A stretch of DNA of 64,000 nt from the NCBI RefSeq assembly GCF_003201605.1, contig NZ_QJJR01000003.1:243689-307688 (forward strand), in the 5' to 3' direction. The position numbers and the translations under genes were made by a program. The notes under the pieces were generated by a model that had not been told where the DNA came from, ran no database searches, and saw nothing but the letters and a program-made list of their open reading frames with translations. This stretch comes from Streptohalobacillus salinus (GTDB lineage Bacteria > Bacillota > Bacilli > Bacillales > Amphibacillaceae). Shown piece after piece: positions 1 through 10,066 of this stretch. Within the stretch, counting starts at the first letter, position 1. Each line of letters starts with the position of its first letter.

Positions 1-2081
1 AACGCTTCGGCACCGTTAGTTGGAAGGATAAATAGAATGGTTTTCTTTAAGTTATCATACACACGCCGCCCCTCTCGAACAGCGTTAACAATGGTTGAAA
101 AGTTATCATCAACAAGAACCATTTCAGAAGCTTCTTTTGCGACTTCTGTTCCTTTAATCCCCATTGCTACCCCAATATCCGCACGCTTCAGTGCAGGCGC
201 ATCATTAACCCCGTCACCAGTCATGGCACTAATGTGACCATTCGCTTGTAAAGCTTCAACAAGCTGCAATTTATTCATCGGGCTCGTTCTGGCAAAGACA
301 TCGACACGTTCGACAACTTCCCGTCTTTCCTCATCTGACATGTCATCGAGGGCACGGCCTTCAATCACTTCTTCTCGATCGGTAATCTTCATTTCCCTAG
401 CAATTGCTAACGCTGTTTCTTTATGATCACCGGTAATCATCTTAACCCGAATACCCGCTCGCTTACATAACTTGACCGCTTCAATTGCCTCTTCACGTGG
501 TGGGTCGAGAATACCCGCCAAACCAAGTAATGTTATCCCTTCACTCACATCCTGATGATCAATCGCCGAGGCGCTAGCCGCTACGTTTTTTACTGCCGCT
601 GCAATCACGCGTTCGCCGTGCTTTGTGCGTTTGCGCATTTTGTTTTCCCAATACAAGCGCTCATCTGATCCCTCCTGAAGTCCCGCCATATCAAAGAGTC
701 GATCTGGCGCACCTTTAAGATAGATTTTCTTTTGTCCGTCCTCCTCAACAAGACCAGCCATGTACTTATAATCTGAGTCAAACGGAATTTTATCGATCAT
801 CTGTAAACGTTCAATCGTTGTCTTCGCTTTTTCAGCAAGGGTTATCAAACAGCCTTCCGTCGGTTCACCAAAGACTTGCCATTGACCATCATCTGACCGA
901 ATGTCTGAGGCATTTACCGTCTTCACCGCTGTTAAAAACTGATGGAGCGTACTACCTTTTTCTACTTCGACTGGCTCACCGCGATCACATAAATCACCTT
1001 TTGGTTGATACCCCGTTCCTGTTACTTCGATGGTTTGATTATCCGTTACCACCGCTTGTACTGTCATCTCATTTTTCGTTAAGGTTCCTGTTTTATCTGA
1101 ACAGATGACTGATACTGCGCCTAGCGTTTCCACCGATGGTAAGGTACGCATAATTGCTTTTTCATCCGCCATGGTTTGGACACCAATCGCTAAAATAATT
1201 GATAGGATTGCTGGCAGTCCTTCCGGAATCGCTGCAACCATCAAGCCAATCACCGATAACAACAATTCGCCCCACGGATAATTATGAAAAACTAAACCGA
1301 AAACAAATAAGACTACCGCCAGCACCACAATAACAATGGCAATCATTTTCCCGAAGTGATCCGTTTGTTTTAACAGTGGTGTTTTAATTTCTTTGACGGT
1401 TTGCATCGAGCTATTAATCTTGCCGAGTTCAGTACTCTCTCCTGTTTCAACCACAATGCCTTTGGCAGAACCTGAAGCGACTGATGTCCCTGAAAATGTT
1501 AAGTTTAAACGATCACCAAGTGCAGTGTCTTCCGGCAAGGACGCCGTATCTTTTTTCACAGCGGTTGATTCACCCGTTAATGCAGATTCTTCTACCTTAA
1601 AACGATCTGCTTCTATTAAACGTAAATCCGCTGGGATTTTATCACCCGCTTTAAGCATGACAATGTCACCAGGTACGAGTGCTTCCGCATTCACTTCATG
1701 TCGGTCGCCATCTCTAATAACCGTCGCCTTCAACGACAACATCTTTTGGATACCATCTAAAGCTTTTTCTGCTTTCGACTCTTGAATATAACCGATTAAT
1801 GCATTGATAACAGCGACAAGCACAATGACAATCGTGTCAATATAGTGACCGAGCACTAAGGTAATGATCGCTGCTGCTAACAGAATATAAATCAACACAT
1901 CATTAAAGTGCAAAAGAAACTTCTTCCACGCCGATGTTTTTGCTTCATCTGGCAACTTATTTTCACCATGCTTTGTCAGCTTTTGATTTACTTTCGCTTC
2001 ACTTAACCCATTGTTTAGATCTGTGTCTAATTCTTCACGCACTTCCTCAATATCTTTTGTAAACCATAAATAGTCCGCCAT
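1..2081 (-). CDS. Cation-transporting P-type ATPase (type II, Ca2+/Na+ class), 3' end off window
   Basis: Pumps a cation across the membrane using ATP. Read on the minus strand from ATG at 2081 (upstream GGGGGTG as ribosome site) and still open at base 1, so about 693 residues are visible. An N-terminal cation-ATPase domain comes first, then membrane helices with the type-II motif PEGLP near residue 290, the phosphorylation site CSDKTGT near residue 330, the hinge TGDGVNDAP near residue 620, and the fifth-helix motif LPTNGAEA at the very edge. PEGLP and PTNGAE point to the SERCA/PMR-like calcium or sodium pumps rather than heavy-metal pumps. Which ion is moved cannot be read from this part. 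The gene stands apart from gdhA and is transcribed away from it. Confidence 0.93.
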   Translation of the reverse strand, partial: MADYLWFTKDIEEVREELDTDLNNGLSEAKVNQKLTKHGENKLPDEAKTSAWKKFLLHFNDVLIYILLAAAIITLVLGHYIDTIVIVLVAVINALIGYIQESKAEKALDGIQKMLSLKATVIRDGDRHEVNAEALVPGDIVMLKAGDKIPADLRLIEADRFKVEESALTGESTAVKKDTASLPEDTALGDRLNLTFSGTSVASGSAKGIVVETGESTELGKINSSMQTVKEIKTPLLKQTDHFGKMIAIVIVVLAVVLFVFGLVFHNYPWGELLLSVIGLMVAAIPEGLPAILSIILAIGVQTMADEKAIMRTLPSVETLGAVSVICSDKTGTLTKNEMTVQAVVTDNQTIEVTGTGYQPKGDLCDRGEPVEVEKGSTLHQFLTAVKTVNASDIRSDDGQWQVFGEPTEGCLITLAEKAKTTIERLQMIDKIPFDSDYKYMAGLVEEDGQKKIYLKGAPDRLFDMAGLQEGSDERLYWENKMRKRTKHGERVIAAAVKNVAASASAIDHQDVSEGITLLGLAGILDPPREEAIEAVKLCKRAGIRVKMITGDHKETALAIAREMKITDREEVIEGRALDDMSDEERREVVERVDVFARTSPMNKLQLVEALQANGHISAMTGDGVNDAPALKRADIGVAMGIKGTEVAKEASEMVLVDDNFSTIVNAVREGRRVYDNLKKTILFILPTNGAEA

Positions 2082-2386
2082 CGCTAGGCACCCCCATGTT
2101 ACATCCTTATTTCACTTCCCGATATTTATACACATCTTATCCTCATCATTCCTTAATTTTTCACAAATTAAACCCTTCACTTCTCCTATCCACAAGGAAA
2201 CGCCTTCTATTCAACCTGATCGCTGCATTGTCGTTTATCTTTAAAAAAGATGAAAAAACACGCATAAATTGATCAGAATACGGGAAAAAGATTAGCGGTG
2301 ACTAATAATTTGAAATCCACATCAAAATTAGACATATTTTTTGACCACCTATCTCAATTAGAGATCGTTCTGATGATAGATACGTA

Positions 2387-3837
<1,451 letters not shown>

Positions 3838-3885
3838 GCAAGACTTGCTCACACTTAAATAAGCAACTGAATCGTTAATGTTACA

Positions 3886-3930
3886 TTAAAAATCACGTGT
3901 GCTTCTGGCATACGTGATTTTTTTATTTTT
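3886..3930 (+). terminator. Rho-independent terminator of gdhA
   Basis: AAAATCACGT pairs with ACGTGATTTT around a 13-base loop and is followed by a T-rich run. Confidence 0.85.
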
Positions 3931-4004
3931 TTATCTAATTCATATTAAATTAATCGGAATTATGTGTTATACTATGATAAATCCCATAAAGGAGCGAGAT
4001 TCAT

Positions 4005-4094
4005 ATGAAACAAATCCCGATTATCGATATCCGTAGTTGCCTATTACTCATCATTCTAGCCGTTCTATATGTCGTTTATCGTCTCTTTCTATAA
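4005..4094 (+). CDS. Small single-pass membrane peptide, 29 residues
   Basis: ATG at 4005 is preceded at good spacing by AAAGGAGCG and by a TATACT-like -10 near 3970, and a strong terminator follows directly. The product starts MKQIPIIDIRS, then has one hydrophobic helix (about residues 12-28, rich in Leu, Ile, Val and Tyr) and ends in RLFL. It has its own promoter, ribosome site and terminator, so it is probably a real gene and not noise. I do not recognise the family. Its size and topology are those of small regulatory membrane peptides, but nothing shows a partner. Confidence 0.6.
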   Translation: MKQIPIIDIRSCLLLIILAVLYVVYRLFL

Positions 4095-4138
4095 AAACAA
4101 ACAGCCCCTCTATCGAAGAGCAGACTGTTTGTTTTTTT
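4094..4138 (+). terminator. Strong terminator after the 29-residue peptide
   Basis: AAAACAAACAG pairs with CTGTTTGTTTT across a 20-base loop, followed by a T run. It can also serve the converging amylase gene, which ends at 4169 on the other strand. Confidence 0.8.
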
Positions 4139-4168
4139 CTATTCATTTTCATGAAAATGTCCAGTTAA

Positions 4169-5893
4169 CTACTTAGTGGTTTTAACAACATGATAGCCAA
4201 ATCCAGCTAACGCATCACCTGAGGCCGTTGATAGGAGCGTTTCTCCTGCTGGTGTATCTTCTAACGGTAAAGATTGAGCTGTCGGATTAATCATAAAGGT
4301 GTAGATTGCATGACTGGCATCCTTTTGGTAAATAAGGAGCGCCGAGTCGTTCTCAACAAACGAGAAGTTTGACTGACTACTAAAGCCCGCTTCCGTTTTC
4401 CGGAGCTGAATAAGCGTCTTTAAGTAATTGCGTAGTGCTGTGTCTTGTTCTTCTTCCTCCCAAACCATACATGCGCGTGAAGCCGGCTCTTCACCACCGA
4501 CCATACCAATTTCATCCCCGTAATAAATACATGGCGACCCTGGATATGAGAATTGGAATAAGTACATCAGTTTTGCAATCGCTCGGTTATCACCTGCTTG
4601 TGTAATCAATCGAGCTGTATCATGACTTGCTAACATGTTAAAAAGATGTTCGGTCACATTTTGTGGATACATATGCAACAATTGCGTTAATCGGTCAATA
4701 AACCCTCGTTTATCTATCTCCTGCGTGACTAAGAAATCTAACAAACTATCCACAAGTGGATAATTCATCACCGCATCAAACTGATCCCCTTGTAACCATT
4801 TCATCGAATCGTGCCAAATTTCTCCTAAAATATACACATCAGGTTTGACCGCTTTAACTTCTTCTCTAAATCGACGCCAGAAACGATGATCTACTTCGTT
4901 AGCGACATCCAATCGCCAACCATCGATATCAAATGCTTCAATCCAGTAACGACTCACACGTAGTAAATAATCTTCGACCTCTTTGTTAGTCGTGTTTAAT
5001 TTTGGCATCCGACTAACAAACCCAAACGTTTCATAATTTGGGCGTGGCGTTTCGACAATTGGAAACGCATGAATATGGAACCAATCTTTGTATTTAGAGT
5101 CTTGTTGATGCGTGAGCACATCTTGAAACGGCGCAAACTCATAACCACTATGATTAAAGACCGCATCAAGCATGACACGAATCCCCCGGGCATGACACGT
5201 ATCAACAAGTTTTTTAAACGTTTCTTTATCACCAAAGTGTGGATCGATTTCAAAGTAGTCGGTTGTGTCATATTTATGATTGCTCTTCGCTTTAAAAATC
5301 GGCGTGAAGTATAGGCCAGTAATTCCTAAATCTACTAAGTAATCTAAGCCATCTAGCACACCTTGCAAATCCCCACCATAAAAACTTCTTGGCGTAATGA
5401 CACCTTCACCCCAATCCTTGGCCTGAGCAGGGGTTATGGTGTCATCGCCATTTCTAAATCGTTCGGGAAAGATCTGATACCAAACCGTATCTTTCACCCA
5501 GTCCGGTGCATTGAAATTATCAACTGCATGTAAATAAGGGACGCAGAAGTAATCACCTATTTCTGTCGATGGCTCAGTGAAGATACCGCGTTCGAGATAA
5601 AAGATGACCTCACCGTTTACCCCTGTCACTCTGAAACCGTACCGCATTCGGTGATTTGGCGGTTCGACAGCTACTTTAAAGTAATCCACCGTCGTTGTTT
5701 CTCCTGTTTTCATCATTGGCTTTACTTCATAGTTCCACGTTTTTTCTGTGAAATTATACGGATCACCAAAAATTAATTCCACCGCTTCGACATCATCGTG
5801 TTTCACTTGCAGCATGATATGTAATGTATCACGATCATATCCATAAGCGTATTCATTAATGGGGCGATGGAAAATCATTTCTTTTTGCATCAT
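4169..5893 (-). CDS. Neopullulanase / maltogenic amylase / cyclomaltodextrinase (GH13_20)
   Basis: Intracellular alpha-glucan hydrolase acting on maltodextrins, cyclodextrins or pullulan-derived oligosaccharides. There is no signal peptide. The N-terminal about 120 residues look like the CBM34 domain typical of subfamily 20. The GH13 barrel then shows DAVFNH, GWRLDVANEV with the nucleophile Asp, ILGEIW with the acid/base Glu, and ASHDTARL with the transition-state Asp. At about 574 residues it matches the family (about 585). An in-frame GTG lies 6 bases upstream at 5899, but AAAGGA is best spaced from ATG at 5893. Divergent from a LacI-type regulator, with an operator and a cre-like site between them. 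Exact product specificity is not decided by sequence. Confidence 0.9.
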   Translation of the reverse strand: MMQKEMIFHRPINEYAYGYDRDTLHIMLQVKHDDVEAVELIFGDPYNFTEKTWNYEVKPMMKTGETTTVDYFKVAVEPPNHRMRYGFRVTGVNGEVIFYLERGIFTEPSTEIGDYFCVPYLHAVDNFNAPDWVKDTVWYQIFPERFRNGDDTITPAQAKDWGEGVITPRSFYGGDLQGVLDGLDYLVDLGITGLYFTPIFKAKSNHKYDTTDYFEIDPHFGDKETFKKLVDTCHARGIRVMLDAVFNHSGYEFAPFQDVLTHQQDSKYKDWFHIHAFPIVETPRPNYETFGFVSRMPKLNTTNKEVEDYLLRVSRYWIEAFDIDGWRLDVANEVDHRFWRRFREEVKAVKPDVYILGEIWHDSMKWLQGDQFDAVMNYPLVDSLLDFLVTQEIDKRGFIDRLTQLLHMYPQNVTEHLFNMLASHDTARLITQAGDNRAIAKLMYLFQFSYPGSPCIYYGDEIGMVGGEEPASRACMVWEEEEQDTALRNYLKTLIQLRKTEAGFSSQSNFSFVENDSALLIYQKDASHAIYTFMINPTAQSLPLEDTPAGETLLSTASGDALAGFGYHVVKTTK

Positions 5894-5920
5894 ATTCACC
5901 TATCCTTTTTGTATTTTTAA

Positions 5921-5932
5921 GCAACCGGTTGC
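5921..5932. promoter_or_regulatory. LacI-family operator (perfect palindrome GCAACCGGTTGC)
   Basis: A 12-base perfect palindrome with the CG centre typical of LacI/GalR operators lies 28 bases before the amylase start. A second copy sharing AACGGTTGC lies at 6115-6125 on the regulator side. The adjacent LacI-type protein is the obvious candidate binder. Confidence 0.7.
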
Positions 5933-5992
5933 ATTTTGCGTTGCTCAACTTCCGACCTATCGAATCATTTACAGTAAAAATGTTCATCTTTA

Positions 5993-6021
5993 AATATAAA
6001 CGCTTACATTTTAATGGTCAA
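5993..6021 (-). promoter_or_regulatory. Sigma-A promoter of the amylase gene with overlapping cre-like site
   Basis: On the minus strand TTGACC, 17 bases, TATATT. A cre-like sequence TGTAAGCGTTTATA (5995-6008, 13 of 14 consensus positions) overlaps the -10, so CcpA binding would block the promoter. Just upstream is the inverted repeat AGCGT-ttgc-ACGCT. Together with the operators at 5921 and 6115 this accounts for the 355-base divergent gap. Confidence 0.7.
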
Positions 6022-6058
6022 GCGTTTGCACGCTTTTTGTAAAATCTTTATAAAAGTA

Positions 6059-6125
6059 TTTAAAAATGCTTAGTCTTGCTTTATAATATGGTTACGCGCT
6101 TTCATGTTTTTTATCAAACGGTTGC
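6059..6125 (+). promoter_or_regulatory. Promoter of the LacI-type gene with downstream operator half
   Basis: TTTAAA, 17 bases, TATAAT (6082-6087), followed at 6115-6125 by CAAACGGTTGC, which resembles the palindrome at 5921. This fits autoregulation. Confidence 0.5.
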
Positions 6126-6248
6126 ATGAACCTATTTTTTACCGCTAAATCGTTTCACGTTACGCTGCATTGACTAAAATACAGCGATGTATTTAGCGTT
6201 AAGAAATATGTGAGCGCTTCAATCATCACAGAAAAGGATGCGATAATA

Positions 6249-7280
6249 ATGGCCGTTACAATTAAAGACGTCGCCAAAAAAGCAAATGTTGCACCATCAA
6301 CGGTCTCGCGTGTCATCGCTGATAGCCCGAGAATAAGTACGGATACAAAAAAACGCGTAAGAAAAGCGATGAAAGAGCTTGGTTATCATCCTAATGTTAA
6401 CGCCCGTAATTTAGCGGTACGTTCCTCTAAAGCGATTGGCGTCATTATGCCATCTTCCGCAGAAACCGCCCTACAAAACCCCTTCTTTCCAGAAGTTCTT
6501 CGCGGGGTTGGTACAGTGGCGCATGAAACAGAGTATTCGTTATACGTCTCCACCGGGGGCAATGATCAACAGTTATACGAAGAAGTAAAGCGGATGGTGT
6601 ATGGCCACCGGGTGGATGGGATTATCCTGCTTTATTCACGAATGAACGATGCAATTATGGACTTTCTCGTTGAGGAAAAATTCCCTTTCGTGGTTGTAGG
6701 TAAGCCCTATGAAAACGAAAGCAGCATCACTTATGTCGATAACGATAATGTCTCTGCATCTAAAGACGTTACCAACCATTTAATCGACTTCGGCCACACC
6801 GCTATCGCCTTTATCGGTGGAACGACCGATCTTGTTGTAACTAAAGACCGCGAGCTTGGGTATGAACAAGCATTAAAAGATGCTGGTATCCCTTATAACG
6901 AGGACTATATCATTCATGATGAATTTAGCCGCTCCAGTGGTAAAAAAGCAGTTGAACAGCTCTTAACATTAAACCATCCACCGACAGCGATGGTGCTCAC
7001 AGATGATATGATGAGCTTGGGGGTTATCAATATGTTAGAAGAGTTTGGTCTCGAATGTCCCGATGATATTTCGATTACCAGTTTCAATAACCTTTACTTG
7101 TCCGAGATTACGCGACCGCCACTGACAACGGTCGATATTCAAATCTACAAACTTGGCATCCAGGGCGCTAAATGTTTAATTGAACAGCTTCAATCAAAAG
7201 ATGAACCTGCCAAGCGCGTGATTGTACCTTACGCTATCAAACATCGCTCATCAACAAAACGATTACATTCAAATGACTAA
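6249..7280 (+). CDS. LacI-family transcriptional regulator (MalR-like)
   Basis: Probably represses the divergent amylase gene in response to maltodextrins. The helix-turn-helix begins at residue 3 (TIKDVAKKANVAPSTVSRVI), followed by hinge helix NARNLAVRSS and a periplasmic-binding-protein-like effector domain starting IGVIMPSSAE. 343 residues is normal for the family. A GTG frame extends to 6210, but AAAGGA at 6233-6238 and the position of the DNA-binding domain favour ATG at 6249. The NPFFPEVLRG segment resembles MalR proteins of Firmicutes. The effector is inferred from the neighbouring gene. Confidence 0.88.
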   Translation: MAVTIKDVAKKANVAPSTVSRVIADSPRISTDTKKRVRKAMKELGYHPNVNARNLAVRSSKAIGVIMPSSAETALQNPFFPEVLRGVGTVAHETEYSLYVSTGGNDQQLYEEVKRMVYGHRVDGIILLYSRMNDAIMDFLVEEKFPFVVVGKPYENESSITYVDNDNVSASKDVTNHLIDFGHTAIAFIGGTTDLVVTKDRELGYEQALKDAGIPYNEDYIIHDEFSRSSGKKAVEQLLTLNHPPTAMVLTDDMMSLGVINMLEEFGLECPDDISITSFNNLYLSEITRPPLTTVDIQIYKLGIQGAKCLIEQLQSKDEPAKRVIVPYAIKHRSSTKRLHSND

Positions 7281-7318
7281 AATGCGCAACGCCCTTGATG
7301 GGCCTTGCGCATTTTTTC
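7280..7318. terminator. Bidirectional terminator between regulator and arabinanase
   Basis: AATGCGCAA...TTGCGCATT stem with inner GCCC/GGGC pairing, flanked by A and T runs, sits between two convergent genes. Confidence 0.85.
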
Positions 7319-7325
7319 TGTCTTG

Positions 7326-9893
7326 TCATTCGGCTAGCTGCGCAATCTCTTCCCCTGAAAGCGCGCCTTGATATAATCTCACTTCATCAATCCAGCCATT
7401 AAACGGTGGATCCCAGTGATTTACACCGAGACCAAAGTAACTCGCACCACTTGATAAGTCAACAGCTAAACCGTCACCTTGGAATACCTCCTCACCATTT
7501 ATGTAGAAGGTTAAACCCTCACCTTCTACAACCACACCTAAGTGATGCCATTCATTTTCTTTAATTCGGCGCATTGCCGAAGCATCAAACCAGGTTTCAC
7601 TTCCAGACCAGACCATTGTCTGTTCTGTATGCCCATAAGGGACCACACTGATCCATTGTTCTGGTGTTGTTGCAGCGAAAAATGCAGAAGTATGTTGTGT
7701 GAATTGTTCAGGTTTGATAAACATTGACACCGTATAGGCTGCTTGATCAATAATCCCATCTTTTAATCTTAAGCCAGATGTTCCATCAAAATAAGCGGCT
7801 TGATTTTTAAGCCCTTGATCAAATGTAATTTCTCCACCGGTATGATCAATTTTATCACCTGTGGTCGTTACCGTGTGGCTATCATCCTCTTGATCAATTA
7901 AATCACCATCAAACGGCAAATAGCTAACCAATTGTGCTGATTCCTGACCACGTACAGTCACTTCGAATTGTTTTGTCATTGTTTCTTGGTCGTGAGTAAT
8001 TGTCGCCGTTAATGTGACCACGCCATCCTTTCCATTTGGACGGTCGACCTTTCCCGTTTGATCGATGATGGTCTCATCACTTGTTACCCAATCGATTGTC
8101 GCACCGTCAAACGCTTCCGTTACAAGGTCTAAGTCGCGAGTAACATGATTCGGGTTTCCAATCGATAAGCCTTTAACGATTTCCTCAACTATCTCATGCG
8201 AAGCAAGGTCAGAAGAAAGGGATTGCACCCCCCAAATCGATACCCCTTGGTCTGACAACGCAGTAAATGACATAACACCTCGCTTACTTTGTTCATCCCA
8301 CACTTCCACAAAAACACCTTGATAGTCAATATCATTAATCGTTAACGTCGCATCAGCCCCCTCATGTTTCCAAGTCCCTTCAACCGCACCAGAGAGCGTG
8401 CCATCACTGTGAAGGGTTAGTGGCTTGCTTTCCTTTATTGCCGTGGCATTATCTTTCCCATGATTGATGTACTTATAACTTCCGGCTATTTCCTCAACTG
8501 TAAAATCGTCAATCAATGCTTCTCCTGCATAACGTTTCGGGGCAACAACCGGCCAGCCATCCTGGTTCATAAACATCTGATGGATCCTGAGTTGATGGCC
8601 TTCACCTTGATTGGGAAAACGACTATGAAAGGCTAAAAATTGTGCACCTGTATCCGGGTCAGTGTACACCGAGTTATGACCTGGCGACATGTAACCTTGC
8701 CCTGGTCCCAAACCTGGTTCACCTAACGTGCGTTTAAACATAAAGTTCCCCATTAATTTGTTGCCAAATTGACTGTTCGATGTATTAGCAGGTAGTACTG
8801 CCGGTTTACCTGCTGCGTCAACATAAGGACCCTCCGGTGACGCTGAGCGGAATTGACGCATATGGTATGCCCCGTCTGCTTCGAGCCAACCATATGTGAC
8901 ATAGAGATAATAGAAAGCTGTCTCTGCGTTATATTCAATATAAGGACCTTCTCCTGACTCATAGTAACCGCCAGATAGCTTTGTCCCAAAATATGAATCA
9001 ATCATCCGGCCATCTTCAGTTTCACCGTCTGAACTAGGATAGATCACGGCACCCGTTGTTTTATCAAGTTCTAAGAGGAAAATTCCTCCTGACCATGAAC
9101 CATAACTCATATACAAGCGTCCGTCCGCACTAAAGAATAGATTGGCATCAATCGCGTTCGGATAATCCCGGTTATTATAGGAGCCATCCCCATTAAACCA
9201 ATCGTCATTTACTGCCGTCAACGTTCCCTCTTCAATCAACTCATCAATATGGGTTTGACGCCACTGTTTATTAACATCACTCGCTTCATCGTACTGTTCA
9301 TCTTCTGTGAAGCCGGAATAGACGAGTGTATCCACATACTGATAAGGGCCTTCAATGTCTTTCGCAACCGCGAAACCAATTGCAGAACGAATATACGTTG
9401 AAGAAACACTATAATGCATCATGTATGCGCCGGTTGTGCCATCTTCATGTTGGTAATCCGGGTTCCAAAAAATATCAGGCGCCCATACAGAAAATCCACC
9501 CGAGGAATCTGCATCGTCTTCACCTGCCCACAGAAAAGACTCCGCAAGGTTATTCGATAAGTCATCATATAACACGTTGTCAGGCGTTTGATAGCCATTT
9601 GTAAAGCGTTCCCAACTGATCAAATCATCTGATTTTGCCGCTTCAATATGCGTGCCAAAAACGTAAAATTGATCATCTGTTTTTATAATCGACGGATCAT
9701 GTACGGACACCTCATCAAAATGGGGGGCAGATAATTCTGAAGACCAAACGACTGTTTCTTCATTTGCTCCACGTGTTGCATCACCTTCCTTGTTTTCTGC
9801 CGGTTCATCACGATTTATTCCAATTAGTACAGCCGCAATAATTATACCAACGAGTACAACACCCGCAATTATGCCTTGTTTTTTCTTCTTCAT
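7326..9893 (-). CDS. Membrane-anchored GH43 arabinanase with Ig-like and LamG-like C-terminal domains
   Basis: Predicted extracellular endo-alpha-1,5-L-arabinanase or related arabinan hydrolase. A Lys-rich N-terminus and hydrophobic helix (residues 8-26, no lipobox Cys) suggest an uncleaved anchor. The five-blade GH43 domain (about 60-430) shows the expected acids: VHDPSII (Asp66, base), NAIDANLFF (pKa modulator) and GEGPYIEY (general acid). A small beta domain (about 440-550) resembles the one in B. subtilis AbnB. It is followed by an Ig-like segment (about 560-640) and a LamG-like jelly roll (about 655-855) that may bind carbohydrate. AAGGAG precedes ATG at 9893. At 855 residues it is far longer than AbnB (about 470). 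It stands alone, with no arabinose genes in the window. Confidence 0.88.
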   Translation of the reverse strand: MKKKKQGIIAGVVLVGIIIAAVLIGINRDEPAENKEGDATRGANEETVVWSSELSAPHFDEVSVHDPSIIKTDDQFYVFGTHIEAAKSDDLISWERFTNGYQTPDNVLYDDLSNNLAESFLWAGEDDADSSGGFSVWAPDIFWNPDYQHEDGTTGAYMMHYSVSSTYIRSAIGFAVAKDIEGPYQYVDTLVYSGFTEDEQYDEASDVNKQWRQTHIDELIEEGTLTAVNDDWFNGDGSYNNRDYPNAIDANLFFSADGRLYMSYGSWSGGIFLLELDKTTGAVIYPSSDGETEDGRMIDSYFGTKLSGGYYESGEGPYIEYNAETAFYYLYVTYGWLEADGAYHMRQFRSASPEGPYVDAAGKPAVLPANTSNSQFGNKLMGNFMFKRTLGEPGLGPGQGYMSPGHNSVYTDPDTGAQFLAFHSRFPNQGEGHQLRIHQMFMNQDGWPVVAPKRYAGEALIDDFTVEEIAGSYKYINHGKDNATAIKESKPLTLHSDGTLSGAVEGTWKHEGADATLTINDIDYQGVFVEVWDEQSKRGVMSFTALSDQGVSIWGVQSLSSDLASHEIVEEIVKGLSIGNPNHVTRDLDLVTEAFDGATIDWVTSDETIIDQTGKVDRPNGKDGVVTLTATITHDQETMTKQFEVTVRGQESAQLVSYLPFDGDLIDQEDDSHTVTTTGDKIDHTGGEITFDQGLKNQAAYFDGTSGLRLKDGIIDQAAYTVSMFIKPEQFTQHTSAFFAATTPEQWISVVPYGHTEQTMVWSGSETWFDASAMRRIKENEWHHLGVVVEGEGLTFYINGEEVFQGDGLAVDLSSGASYFGLGVNHWDPPFNGWIDEVRLYQGALSGEEIAQLAE

Positions 9894-9935
9894 CTCACCA
9901 CTCCTTTTTCATTACACACATTAACTTGTACTTAC

Positions 9936-9964
9936 ATTTTATAAAGCGTTTTCATAAATGTCAA
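9936..9964 (-). promoter_or_regulatory. Promoter of the GH43 gene with cre-like spacer
   Basis: TTGACA, 17 bases, TAAAAT on the minus strand. The spacer contains TGAAAACGCTTTAT (9941-9954, 12 of 14 cre positions), so catabolite repression at the polymerase site is expected. Confidence 0.75.
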
Positions 9965-10013
9965 CACTTAAACGAACAAGTTAAGTGAATGATTCCAAGC
10001 AGCGTGATCTAAA

Positions 10014-10050
10014 TCAAAAAAACCACATGCGCAAAACGCGCATGTGGTTC
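10014..10050 (-). terminator. Terminator of serC
   Basis: ACCACATGCGC pairs with GCGCATGTGGT around a short loop, followed by a T run on the minus strand. Confidence 0.9.
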
Positions 10051-10066
10051 CATGAATAATGCATTA

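Noticed and set aside
818..1785. Two plus-strand open frames inside the P-type ATPase region
   Set aside because: The minus strand shows an unbroken ATPase with all family motifs, and these frames lack ribosome sites and domains.
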